A program made the translations under genes and the position numbers. Below, piece by piece: positions 8,883 through 19,568 of a DNA stretch of 64,000 nt. The stretch comes from Coenobita brevimanus (taxonomy: Eukaryota > Arthropoda > Malacostraca > Decapoda > Coenobitidae). The notes under the pieces were generated by a model that had not been told where the DNA came from, did not search any database, and saw nothing but the letters and a program-made list of their open reading frames with translations. How positions within the stretch are numbered: position 1 is the first letter of the stretch; each line of letters opens with the position of its first letter. The stretch covers positions 37,537,888-37,601,887 of the forward strand of contig CM064732.1 in assembly GCA_032717465.1 (NCBI GenBank), written 5' to 3'.

Positions 8883-11538
8883 TTGATGGATAGGCCTACG
8901 CATAAAGACATTCCTGTGTCCCGACCCTCGGCCACCCGCCCACACCGTCTGACATCCACTCCTATGAAGTCAAAAGGCCCTCGGAGGAAAGGCCTTAGTG
9001 ATAGCGCAATAGGGAGGGAGTTAGATGTACCATTATTGCCAATTGTGAGTGGGGAAAGTGACTCCTTTGAAGAACCAGACCTAGCCATGTTGAGTATGGA
9101 AAAATATGCGTCAGAGGAGGATAGTGACCGTGAATTCACCACTGTCTGGCAATATTTTCCATCTGCAGGATCATCAGCCTTTTCTGGTGATGAAGGATCA
9201 GATGTAGTTGATGATCCTGTCGGAGAAAGTGGCGGGGGAGGCAGAGAGTGAATGAAGCGAGGAGGCTGGCGGGAGGAGAAAATGCCTCAGGCTGAGCTGC
9301 CAGGCGGGAAAGTGGCGTAGGGTGGAATTTTCCACCCATACACTGTCACCAACACATTCACCCACATGGCCTGCATCACTTCAATCATCACCCCATGCAT
9401 CACCACGCCAGCCTGCATCACTCCAGGCCTCACCACACTGACCTGCCTCACCACACCAACCTGCCTCACCATGTGCATCACCACACTGACCTGCCTCACC
9501 ACCTGTATCACCACGCTGACCTGCCTCACTTCAGGCCTCACCACATGCATCACCTCGCCGACCTGCCTCTCTTCCAGCCTCACCAAACTGACCTGCCTCA
9601 CCACGTGCCTCACCACGCCGACCTGCCTCATCCCCTGCATCACCACGCCGCCCTGCCTCACTTCAGGCCTCACCACGTGCCTCACCATGCCGGCCTGCAT
9701 CATTACAGGCCTCACCACGCCAGCCTGCATCACTATGGGCCTCACCATGCCGGCCTGCCTCACCACGTGCCACTTCATCACAACCTGGCCCATCTGGATA
9801 TGTTGGTGCAGGTGCACGCCGGCAGGCACGTGCCCACCGACACCTTTCACCAACACCATCACCACTATGATCATTGTCACCAGCACCATCATCTGCCTCA
9901 TCTAGTGGTGAGTTGGCGGAATCGCCACCATGCCGCCATGCTGGGGGCTGTGGCACGGCACGGGGCAGGTCACGTGCACAGCAGGCAACCATGGACTGGC
10001 AGGTCAGAAACCTTTGTGTGGGAGGAAGGGACGGGGTTTCAGCCTGAAATACCTGTTTTTGATGACAAATGCAGGTGTGCAGCCAGAATTTCCCTGCAAC
10101 AGAGCTTCTTCTGAAGTGGCCTTCTTCCTTGCTTTTTTCACAACAGCAGTGATGGAGTTCATTGTGAAAGAAGTGAACAGTTTCAGAGATTTCTGCTGCA
10201 GTTGGGCTGAAACCTCGCACGTGAGAGAGAGTGAGAAAATGAAGGAATGGACTGCAACGAGTGTTAGCGAAATGTATGTTTGACTAGGCTTGACAAGGTT
10301 GATGCCTCACGTTAGGAAACAACATACATGTTTACTGGCTCGTGGACGACGTTGCTGCGACGCCAGTATTCGGTAAGTATATGCCACGTGACCAGTATCT
10401 TGACATCTTGAGGTATCTACATTTTTCCACCAATATGGGCCCACATCCGAACGATAGGCTGTGGAAAATTTGCTCGAGTCTAGAGATGATGAAGAAGAAA
10501 TTTAGATCATTTTTCAGGCCACTTCAGAAGGCTGTTATCAACGAGTCACTTGTTTTGTTCAGGGGACGTCTTGCTATCATTCAGTACATTCCATCTAAGA
10601 GACATCATTTTGGAATAAAGTTCCTTGTCTTGTGTGATTGCAAGACTGGGTACGGGCTTGATTTCACTGTGTATACAGTGAGTGATGCGGTGTTGTTGAA
10701 GGACGACCTCCATGGTTTCTCTGGCTCTGTGGTCAAGAAACTAATGGACAGGTACTTCGGTGGCAACCATATCCTTTACACTGATAATTATTACGCAGCA
10801 CCAAGTCTTGCAAAGTACCTGCAAGAACACCAAATTGGACCGTGAGGCACTGTCCGTGCAAAGAGGAAGCATTGGCCATCCTTTCCCAAAGGCACCATGA
10901 AAGGGGAGTGCAGGACCTTGCAATCAGGTAAACTCCTGGCAATTCACTGGCATGATAAGAGAATGGTGAATGTCCCCTCCACGGTCCATGAAGGTAGGTT
11001 GATTGACACAGGCAAGGTCGATAGAAGAACGAGGCAGCCAGTCTTCAAGCCTGATGCTGTTTTGGACCATAACATGAACATGCGACTCGTCGATAAATCA
11101 GATATGCAGATCGGCACAATCGACTGTCTGAGGAGGTGCTGTAAGTGGTATAAGAAGGCATTCCTATATGTACTGGACATCTCCTTACTGAATGCCTTCA
11201 TTCTGTACAAGGAGGTTACACAGACCAGCACATCCCTCAGACAGTTCAAGAAGGATGTGATTTACGGCCTTCTGGAGAGGTCTGGACAGGTTATTCCTTA
11301 CGTGAAACGTAGGCACAGTGTACAGTCCCTGCAGTCCAGGGACTACCTCAGCAGGCATTTCATGGATATCTTACCTCGTACACCTGCAAGCAAAGAAACC
11401 TTCCGGAGTTGCTTTGTTTGCGCTAATTCATCGCGCCGACCACAGAAACGACGTATGACGAAGTGGTGGTGTGCTGAAAGTGAGGTTGCACTGTGTACTG
11501 ACTGTCTCTTTGATTTCCACGCAAAGGCCGAGTGGTAG
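8883..11538 (+). pseudogene. piggyBac transposase (frameshifted)
   Basis: Successive frames together cover the family. An acidic N-terminus (8883-9251) is followed by a His-rich minisatellite, the entry motif FQPEIPVFDD, FPCNRASSEVAFFLAFFTTA, then YWLVDDVAATPVFGKYMPRD and the RNase-H-fold core. Frames change near 9250, 10070 and 10290, and an in-frame TGA stands at 10843. The DDD catalytic set is incomplete. The first Asp is Asn (INESLVLFRGR). The second is kept in YTDNYY and the third in MRLVDKSD. The C-terminal Cys-rich finger (CFVCAN...WWCAE...CTDC, then FDFHAKAEW) is intact, in the longest clean frame (10897-11538). The enzyme would cut and paste at TTAA; this copy cannot. Confidence 0.92.
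9358..9790. repeat. 18-bp-based minisatellite inside the piggyBac coding region
   Basis: CACCACGCCGACCTGCCT-like units repeat about twenty times. In one frame they read as (HHADLP)n, in another as Cys/Leu/Thr repeats. On the minus strand they give Val/Arg/Gln repeats up to a 204-codon open frame. The array sits between the acidic N-terminus and the conserved DDE-domain entry of the transposase. Confidence 0.9.
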
Positions 11539-11840
11539 GAGTCTGAGTATTGTAAATAAGTTAGTTTTGTACATACCGGTATGTTGTTTTTTGTTGAAAA
11601 AGATAGTATGATTTCATTGCTCTGCGTACATTTATGTGAATAATGGAGGCGGAAAGTATGTTTCATGATAAACTCAGCCTTATTTTATTTGGGAAACATT
11701 TGCTTATACAAAATTATGATGAAAAATTATAACTCAAAGGAAAGAGAAAGTCACAGTGGTAAGTATTTCCTTTTGTGGGCAGTACGTAAATGACTACCGG
11801 TACTTGGTTCACATTTTATTTATGTATTCATTTTTTTTCC

Positions 11841-12033
11841 AGTAGTACCTGTAGTGGTACTAGTAGTAGTAGTATGTGTAGCAGGTGTGGTAGTAATAGT
11901 AGTAGATGTGGTAGTTGTAATAGTAGTAGTTGTGGCAGTGGTAGTAGTACTTGTAGTAGTAATAGTTGTAGTATTAGTAGTAGTTGTTGTAGTGGTAGTT
12001 GTACTTGTACTAGTAGTAATAGTATTATTTCTA
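11841..12033. repeat. (GTA/TAG)n-rich trinucleotide tract
   Basis: Imperfect GTAGTAGTA units with GTT, GTG and ATA variants extend for about 190 bp in the piggyBac 3' region. Ser/Cys- or Val-rich translations here are artefacts. Confidence 0.9.
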
Positions 12034-12111
12034 GGAGTTGCAATACCCAGACTTCTACTCGATCACCAATGCCAGAACTGAGCAACAATCCCAGCCAAAC
12101 ATACATTTCCG

Positions 12112-12127
12112 TGTGTGTGTGTGTGTC

Positions 12128-12165
<38 letters not shown>

Positions 12166-12181
12166 TGTGTGTGTGTGTCTG
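12112..12181. repeat. (TG)n-(GA)n-(TG)n compound microsatellite
   Basis: TG repeats, a GA run of about 30 bp and TG repeats again follow in direct succession. Confidence 0.95.
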
Positions 12182-12644
12182 TAACGAAGACGAGCAGCGT
12201 GAGTTCAAGGTCGCAGCTACTGTGACCGGCCTTCATTCATCCAATACGACCGATTATGGACAAATATTCACGGAGTCAGTGTTTGTAGTGTATTTTGGTG
12301 TCCTGAAAGTGTCATCGAAGTGATATAGCCTAAGTGTGGTGGGCCAGTGTAAGCCATTGTTGTGTCGCTGAACCTCCGCCACGCATATGGACACCGGCAT
12401 AAAAACACCAAAAATTGCCCTCATTCCCCACTGACTCACTCTCCCTATCTGCACTTCACGGACTATCTGATGCCATCAACTTGAAGTCGAAGGACTGATG
12501 AGTAAAATGAAACCTTATTTGTTGCAATGGGTTATGTATTGACAGATATGAAACAGTAAAGATAGACGATTTTGCTGATTTCTGTCGGGTTTGCCCGGCT
12601 GTGGGGAGCGCTCGCGACAACATCTGCCGGACAGGAGGGGTTAA

Positions 12645-13420
12645 TTAGAAAGTGTATTTGAACCCCAAACACTGAGTGCAAGATACACACAGAAAACGTA
12701 ATTACTCCATTATATGCATACGGTTGTTATGCTTTCACCATAATATTAAAGTCAGTTTAGCTGCTTACTGAAAGGCTTAGGTGAACCGTGAGAAAATAAA
12801 ATATTTGTTAATGGATAATGCATTCGAGATATATCACAGGTCCTACACTGAGAACTCTATATTCAGCAAAGACTTATTTTCAGTGGAAAAGCAGTTATGT
12901 CCTGCAAATTATCATTCTCGTCTGTATCAAAGCTTACTTAGAGGCATCATTATAACATAGTTACATGTTCAGCTGTAAGAGAAATACTGCTGAATATTGT
13001 TAGCATGAATAGCATGTGTATCATCTTGCCCGTTCCGCCACGAAGATAAACTTTTCAGATGGAGGGCACTCTGGCTGTTGCGGCAGCACTCCAGATATAG
13101 CAACATACACATAAACAGATACACACCTGATAGAAGAATTTTATTTTTGTTGTTTCTCGCCGTTTAGACATTTTTGCCCTCCCAGTCCCACTAATGGACA
13201 ATAATGAACTGAGGAAGAAGGGTAATTTCGGCCTACAATCCCTCAGTTTATTTCCAGATTATCCTAGGGTTGCAGCTAACATACTCCTAGAAATGTTTTC
13301 AATCTGGTAGGTGAGGGTGCCCACCATCCATTCATTGCTGTGAGTTAACGCCGGCTTCAAGTGACTTTAAAATGAGTCACAGGTCAAACAGACACTTGTA
13401 GTCCAGGGAACCACTTATTG
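12645..13420. other. Spacer between piggyBac and hAT
   Basis: No open frame with a domain and no repeat pair is visible. It is AT-rich unique-looking sequence. Confidence 0.5.
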
Positions 13421-13879
13421 CACTACAGCAGTGTAGTCCAAAGTGGGGTACGTGTACCTCGGGGGGATGTGCACCATTGTTCAAAGGGGTACGTGAGAAG
13501 ATAATGAAAAAAAAAAAATGAATCACATGGTCATATGGCATCTTGGATCAGCAACTTTACTGAGCATGTGTATGTGTGCGTGGGTGATTGTTTAAGGATA
13601 TAGAATAATTGAATAACTACAACACTTACACTGTTTCTAACTTAAGAGAATGACAAGAGAACAGTGTACGAATTAAAATGAACGAGAAAGAAACTAAGGG
13701 GAGATGGGAGTAAGGGGGAGGGAGAGGAAACGGGACAGGACGCGTATGGGACCAGTGCTGAACTCCTCGCTCGAGTCACACTCTTGCTCAGTTTTGTCTT
13801 AGGAGTGAAAGTGTGAACATTCTTTTTTTCAAATTCACTTGTAAGCTTACAGACAGTTATTCCTTTAACAACAAGAAAT

Positions 13880-16415
13880 ATGGATAGAAGGTTAAAACGT
13901 TATAGCTGTAGCAGCCGCAGCAGCAATGCAAGCAAAGGAAAGCAGGCAGTTGTGAAGAAAAGAAAACAGACCTACCTAATTATCCGCAATACAAGGAAGA
14001 TTATGTGCTTTTTGGATTTACTTCTACGAATTCTGATCCTCAGGTAGCTTTGTGCTTCTTTTGTGGGGAGAGGTTGGCCAACAGTTGCCCACTACCAACG
14101 TCGCCTTAACACAAAACATTAGTGTCATGTTTGCAAACCGGTGGAGTTTTTTAACAGAAAACTTTCTGATTTTGAGTGTTTCCAGACAACAATTAAGAAA
14201 GCTTCCACAACATCAAGCAACGCTCTGGAAGCATCTTTAGCTGTATCTTTATTAGTTGCTAAAGCTAAGAAGCCATTTAATATAGGTGAAGAACTGATAT
14301 TGCAACTGCAGATGTGATGGCAGAAAAAATGCAAGATAAAAAGGCAGCTAACCAACTAAGGCTTTTCCTTTGTCACACCAAACTCTCTCTCTAAGGGTAA
14401 ATGAAATGAGTACAGATGTTATTGATCAAGTTATGAATAAGCTAAAAACAAGCCAGTCAATTTCACATCAACTAGGCGAATCGACTGACATCAGTGGCCA
14501 GACTCAACTTGTCTCATTTGTGAGATACACCGATCTATCTATCTATCTATATACCTAGGCTTTACCCCTTAAAGGGGATAGCCGAGACAGGCTGACACAC
14601 TCACCAAATTACCCATCCACACACACACACACACACTTACTTGTATCTTAGCTTTTAAGGGGAGAAGGGACCGCTCCTCACCGCACCACATCGCACAAGT
14701 TTCAACTGCGCAGTGCAATCCAGCGACATCTGCAGCAGGGCTCGACAGCAGAGCTGGTTTACTCCTGCCACATCATAATGGACCCATCCCCTTTCCTGAA
14801 CCTGACACAATCAACTGATCAGACCAGATGCGGGAGAACATCCTGTCGGGACCACGTCCCCATTTATGCATCCCCAGTACTCTCTCATGCGCATTCACTC
14901 TTCCTTGCTCTACAGATATCCCTCTCGCATCTAACGCTCTCTTCACATTGTCCATCCATCGTATTCAAGGTCTTCCTCTGAGCCTTACACTTTTACATCA
15001 GATCCAGTTATCTTCTTCACCAATTGCTCTTCATCCATTCTCTCCATATGCCCAAGCCACTGCAACATCCTCTGCTCAACTTGATGAGCCATCTCTCCCA
15101 TAACTCCAGTTCTCATTCGCACTTCATCATTTCTCACTCGATCCATATGCGTCACTCCACACATACTCTTCAGACACCTCATCTCCATCACATTCAGTCT
15201 CATGAAGATACACTGATGGATATGAGATAAATGAAAGTGTACTTTTTTGAAAAATATTAGAACACACAACTGAGGAAACCATTTTCAGTGTCATTAATCA
15301 GTTTTCTGAACAAGGGCTTAGTTGGAAATCATGCATTAGCATGTGTACAGGCGCTGCTGCATCCACGACCGGGAAAGTGAAGGGACTCGTTGCATAAATT
15401 AAGAAGGAAAATTCTATGTGAAGTGGAATCATTGCATCATTCACAGAGAATCATTAGCATCCAAAAAATGAGTTCAGAGTTACATGGGATATTGAATGAT
15501 GTCGTCAAAGTAATCAATTTTATAAAGCCAAGGCCACTTAATACTCGCCTGTTTCACAGACTGTGCAAAAGCATAGGGTCTGAGCACACAGAGCTATTAC
15601 ACCACACAGAGGTGCGCTGGCCGTCGAAAGGAAGGCTACGTGATAGGTTGTTCGAGTTGCGAGATAGGGTAAGCTCCTTTTTACCAGAACATGGATCTCC
15701 TTTTGCTACATTTTTTGAAAACATTACATGGCTTACACAACCGACAAATCCTGCAGACATTTAGCAAACTGAATTAGTTAAATTTGTCTCTGCAGGGCAA
15801 TGATACAAACATTCTCAACTTAAATGATAACGTTGATGGTTTCAAAAGAAAACAGAGTTGTGGAAGGAGATATGCTCAGGGAGTGATTTTACATGTTTTC
15901 CCTTGTCAGACGCTTATGTTCCCAGTAACAATCACGAGAGAGACACTGTAAAACCAGTTATTCTGGAACATTTGACCAGCTGCCTTATCTGTGCTTTTAA
16001 ATCTTACTTTCCTGACATATATCAGAGATCTGTACAGCTGGATTGAGTTAGAAATCCATTCCTCCTATCTGAAAATAATATGAAGCAGCTTCCCATTTAC
16101 CTTCAGGAAGCACTGTTAGAAATGTGTTCAGACAGTGGCCTCAAACTGGTATTTGAGAGCTCAACCCTTACACGGTTTTGGAGCTGTGTAAAGAAGGAGC
16201 ACCCTGACCTAGGAAAGAATGCTTTGGAAAACCTTCTGCCATTTGGGTCTACCTACCTTTGTGAAGCATCTTGCTCTCCAATGACCGTTATCAAGTTAAA
16301 ACAGAGAAACAAACTAAATGCAAACATGTAGCAAAGTCTGATCATTGCAGCAGCCTCTCTAATGCCCAGAATGGCAAAAATCATCAGTGAACATCAACCG
16401 CACATTTCACATTGA
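13880..16415 (+). pseudogene. hAT (ZBED5-like) transposase, broken and interrupted
   Basis: The frame begins MDRRLKRYS with a Lys-rich stretch and a BED-type finger start (EDYVLFGFTSTNSDPQVALC, then FFCGERLANS). It continues with LRVNEMSTDVIDQVMNKLKT and ESTDISGQTQLVSFVRYTD. It is then cut by a LINE insertion and resumes (after 15206) at YEINESVLF and TTEETIFSVINQF. A core segment SWKSCISMCTGAAASTTGK lacks the Asp normally found in CTDGA. HHTEVRWPSKGRLRDRLFEL and the C-terminal dimerisation region (HPDLGKNALENLLPFGSTYL, CEASCSPMT) follow. Numerous stops and frameshifts are present. It would have acted as a nuclear cut-and-paste transposase. Confidence 0.88.
14535..15206 (-). mobile_element. 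3' fragment of an Ingi/RTE-like LINE nested in the hAT
   Basis: The insertion is bounded by an 11-bp duplication, GATACACCGAT (14524-14534) and GATACACTGAT (15207-15217). Removing it restores the hAT reading frame. On the minus strand it encodes the C-terminal tail of a LINE ORF2: MEMRCLKSMCGVTHMDRVRN, then RMLQWLGHMERMDEEQ, then after a frameshift MDNVKRALDARGISVEQGR. It ends at the 14535 side in a (GATA)n tail, as expected for the 3' end of such LINEs. It is 5'-truncated. Confidence 0.88.
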
Positions 16416-16638
16416 GTTGTAAGCAATTTTCAAGCATTTTTATGTTATTTCTTTAGTCTCTTTTATTAAGTATACGGAATAATAATTTACTGTCCAGCAC
16501 TCAGATTATGCGAACTTTTAATATAATGTGCATTGTCCTTCCAAATATTGACTTTAATTAGTCATGGGGCACTTAATGATAGAAGAGGGTAACAAGGGGT
16601 ACAGCAGGTAAAAAAGTTTGGACAACACTGCACTACAG

Positions 16639-17147
16639 TAACCATATAACTACGTAGACACCCAGTAGTCTTGTGGGTCAAGGCATTCCATCAGTATATG
16701 GCCCATAAAAGATTACATCCGAGGGTTGTTTGATTTTTTTTTTTTTTTTTGTACACATAATGCCACTCAGGGAAGAGCTTCTGGCCCCTCCCCTTAAATG
16801 TCTGGACTAAGATGCTTAGCCCCTGGGCTCTATCCTCCTGATGGCAAGGTAAAGGATTGAATGATAGATACAGACAGATGTGTTTCAGTGAATTTCACAT
16901 GGGACTCGAGTTTAACAGGGGCTTGCAAAGATGCGTGTGTGGGGGGGGGGGGACCTCCCCTGTGGAAAAATTTGGACATTCCAGGTGGGGGAAATGAATG
17001 GATAAGACCAAAATGGCCAAAGTAGCCTTTTTTACGCATTTTTAGTTGTAGGTTTGATATACTGCATAGTCAAATGTTTTTTGGCATTTTAACTTGTGCA
17101 TTTTTACACGTAAGGTAAGGATTTTTTATCCTCAAATAATTACCTAC
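16639..17147. other. Spacer between hAT and Gypsy-2
   Basis: A poly-T run (about 16733-16750) and an 11-base G run near 16942 are present. No gene is seen. Confidence 0.5.
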
Positions 17148-17929
17148 TGTTATGCCAGTAGGATTAGGCTGGTGGTTTATATCTGGAGATTTGAGGAACC
17201 TTCAAGAAATTAAGTGTTATGCCGTGAGATTAGGTTATTGTTAATATCAGATGAGAAGAATATTGGAGATTTTGCATGTGTTTGTTTACTTTCTATCATG
17301 CCTTAGGAATTAGTTCTTGTCATTATTGATACTGTGTATTGTCAATTTAAGCGCATTACTGAGTGAGGAAATGTGAGTTCTATCCTAGGTTCCGAAGTGT
17401 TCTGGGCTGTACTGGTAGGTGGAGTCAGAGGCGAGGAAAGTATATAAAGAGACCGTCCTGCCCCTGGGACAGGGCAGTTCAGTTCAGTTTAGACAGTGTG
17501 CCAGTTCAGTTGAGAGAGGCAGGGTGTACTGGACTATTAGTTTATGTGCAAGAACCAGTAACCGTTTAGTGAGCCAGTAATGAACAGTCAGTGAACAATG
17601 AGAGTCAGTGAACACTTAGTGAATCAGTGGTGTAGAGACAGTGACAGAGTCAGTGACAGAGTTAGTGAGTCAGACAGTGAGAGCTAATTAGTGAAGGACG
17701 GAGTAGTCAATCAGAGTCAGTAAGTGAGTCAGTGAACGGACAGTCAGCAAGCTGGAGTGAGTGAAGGCAAGAGTTAACGTGAGAGAGAAAAGTCACAGTG
17801 TTTTGCTAGTGTACCTCAGCTGTGCTTAGAAGGAATAAATCCCAGAAGTGTTCAACTACATTCGATCAACCGCCTGGCCTGTCTGTGTGTTATTCTGGAC
17901 GTAACAAAGAAACCATTCCGGTTGTAACA
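17148..17929 (+). repeat. 5' LTR of Gypsy-2
   Basis: It carries a TATA-like TATATAAAGAGACC at about 17440 followed by CAGGGCAGTTCAG, a promoter-like arrangement also kept in the 3' LTR (TATTTAAAGAGACC). Downstream are many AGTCAGTGA-type short repeats (17570-17760). Immediately after the LTR, TTGGTGTCAAGTGTGGGG is the likely primer-binding site. Confidence 0.88.
17430..17475 (+). promoter_or_regulatory. Putative LTR core promoter of Gypsy-2
   Basis: TATATAAAGAGACC is followed about 25 bp later by GGGACAGGGCAGTTCAG. The pair is preserved in both LTRs despite their divergence, which suggests function when the element was active. No transcription data are available. Confidence 0.5.
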
Positions 17930-17930
17930 A

Positions 17931-18447
17931 TTGGTGTCAAGTGTGGGGATACGTTTTGAAAGATGGAAATGCGTGGACAGGCTGCCAGAAAGGCAGATGT
18001 CTCTGGTAAATATACTTGGTGTGTTGAGAGCAGATCATGAAGAACAAAACAAAGAGATGCTAACAGTTTTGAGAGAACATCTTGAAGAACTAAAGAAATA
18101 TTGGAAAGCACAGCATAACGAACAAAAGAAATATTGGAAAGCACAGCATAACGAACAAAAGAAATATTGGGAAGCACACCATGATGAACAAAAGAAACAT
18201 TGAGAAGCACCGAATGAAGAACAAAAGAAATATTATGAAGAAGAAAAGAAATTTCGTGAATATCTAATGAAATATTATGAAGAACAAAAGAAATATTATG
18301 AAGAACAAAACACCTATTATGAAGAACAAAAGAACTATTGTGAAGACAAGTCAAGATGCGCAACAACAGGTGGCGTACATCAAGGTATAGAGAATAAGTG
18401 CCCAGGTAAGAGAAGTGAGGGAAGAGGTTTTCTGTATAATGGAGGAT
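17931..18447 (+). pseudogene. Gypsy-2 Gag coiled-coil part (broken)
   Basis: An ATG at 17963 opens MEMRGQAARKADVSG, but the frame closes after 26 codons. The continuing frame reads VLRADHEEQNKEMLTVLREH and then tandem EEQKKYWKAQHN / EEQKKYYEEQ units up to about 18350. This start and the Glu/Lys/Tyr coiled coil are characteristic of one arthropod Gypsy Gag type. A frameshift near 18020-18040 and a TGA near 18200 break it. The units are about 27-30 bp long, a coding minisatellite. Confidence 0.75.
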
Positions 18448-18589
18448 AAAGTGAGAAGTGAAATACAGGAAGTGAGTGACAGAGTCGAAGTCCTTGAACA
18501 GTGTGTGGATGAGGGTCAGCATCCAGCACCCCTTAGGTGCCAGTGACAAGTGTGTGAAGGAGGGCGGAGAGACTAAGGGATTAGCGTGC

Positions 18590-19434
18590 CCAATGATCAC
18601 TGACTCAGGATCAGAGAAGCAGCTGAAAGTGGTTGGTCACTGGCAGCTCCCGGAGACTTCACAGTGGCTGTGAGGAGTTAGGGGGCACTGCGCTGGGCTT
18701 GGGGGGACTGGTGGGTGTCGAGCTGTGGCTGGGAGGTAAGGAAGAGACTCTGGCCATGTGTACTGCCAACAGTGGAAACCCATGCATCTTGAGTTTGTGC
18801 TGCCTGGTGTCCTGCTGCTGCCTGCTTGACTTCCAATCGATGCGAATGCAGCTGGGAGGAAGGAGTGTTCCACTGAGGGCCATGGAGCATGTAAGTCTAT
18901 TAGTGACAGCCAGACAGACTACATTTATCCTCCCTGATTCAGATATACTGCGGCCCTGCAAGACCTATGACATGCTGCACACTGCTCTGGGATTGGTGTA
19001 GCACAAAAGCCATGGCATGATAAAAGGAGGAGTGATAGTAGGCAGGACCTTAGTTGAGCCTACAGCAGAAAAAGTACCCGTCGTCACATCCAACTTTTCT
19101 CTTAATTCTATGAAGATACATCAGGGCAGAGTTGTGGAAGTTGTGCCAAGAAATTGATCAGGAGACACCGAACAGTGTATGCAAGAAGATTATGACTGAG
19201 CTTCAAGAAGAACTACCCAACTACTTCTGGAATCTATTTGCCAGGAGTGCCCAGTGTCTGGAGAAGCCACATATGGAGCAGTTAGAGAGGCTCTTGGCGA
19301 GGCACGCTGATGTATTTTCCACAGGAGACCTGGACCTGGGAAGTGCACTTGGAATGGAGCTGAGGTCCTGTTGGATACCAGAGATGAAAGGAGGGCCCAG
19401 GAGGATTACAGATTTGATAGCACTGGCAATCTAG
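18590..19434 (+). pseudogene. Gypsy-2 protease and PR-RT linker remnant
   Basis: The segment GKEETLAMCTANSGNPCILS followed by MRMQLGGRSVPLRA matches the flap and C-terminal parts of Gypsy proteases (typically ...DPCLLGLDFL...). TVEPTAEKVPVV-like text, then LARHADVFSTGDLDLGSALG (19280-19340), is the linker normally placed before RT. The sequence then passes directly to the 3' LTR, so the RT-to-integrase block is missing. Several stops occur. Confidence 0.7.
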
Positions 19435-19568
19435 GTCTTCACGCCATGGGACCTTGACAGCAGAGGCAATGACAATGACCCGGCAACTAATCTCGAAGTT
19501 CATGCTGTACAGTATTTTCTTTCATATAGGTAGGATTAGGTGATTGTGTAGGAGGCGACACAGGTGAC

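Larger units (their letters stand above)
8705..12640 (+). mobile_element. piggyBac-family DNA transposon, inactive
   Basis: The 3.9-kb element is flanked on both sides by TTAA (8701-8704 and 12641-12644), the obligatory piggyBac target. The left tip reads CCCATCCCGTCTGG and the right tip reads CCGGACAGGAGGGG. The latter is CCCCTCCTGTCCGG in reverse complement, giving an imperfect 14-bp terminal repeat. A frameshifted transposase lies inside, and GTA-, TG- and GA-rich microsatellites lie in the 3' non-coding part. Confidence 0.93.
13429..16630 (+). mobile_element. hAT transposon of the ZBED5/Buster type, inactive
   Basis: An 8-bp target duplication CACTACAG lies at 13421-13428 and 16631-16638. 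The terminal repeats are CAGTGTAGTCCAAA at the left and its complement-matching TTTGGACAACACTG at the right (one mismatch in 14). Subterminal GGGGTAC motifs are present at both ends. The duplication fits nnnTAnnn, the pattern reported for the Buster branch of hAT elements, and the transposase resembles the ZBED5-type proteins derived from that branch. The element has been split by a LINE fragment at 14535-15206. Confidence 0.92.

Noticed and set aside
8883..9251. Independent host gene with acidic product
   Set aside because: Position, acidity and distance to the downstream DDE-domain pieces fit the piggyBac transposase N-terminus within the TTAA-bounded element.
9287..9901. 204-codon minus-strand frame rich in Val/Arg/Gln
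   Set aside because: It is the shadow of the 18-bp minisatellite inside the piggyBac transposase.
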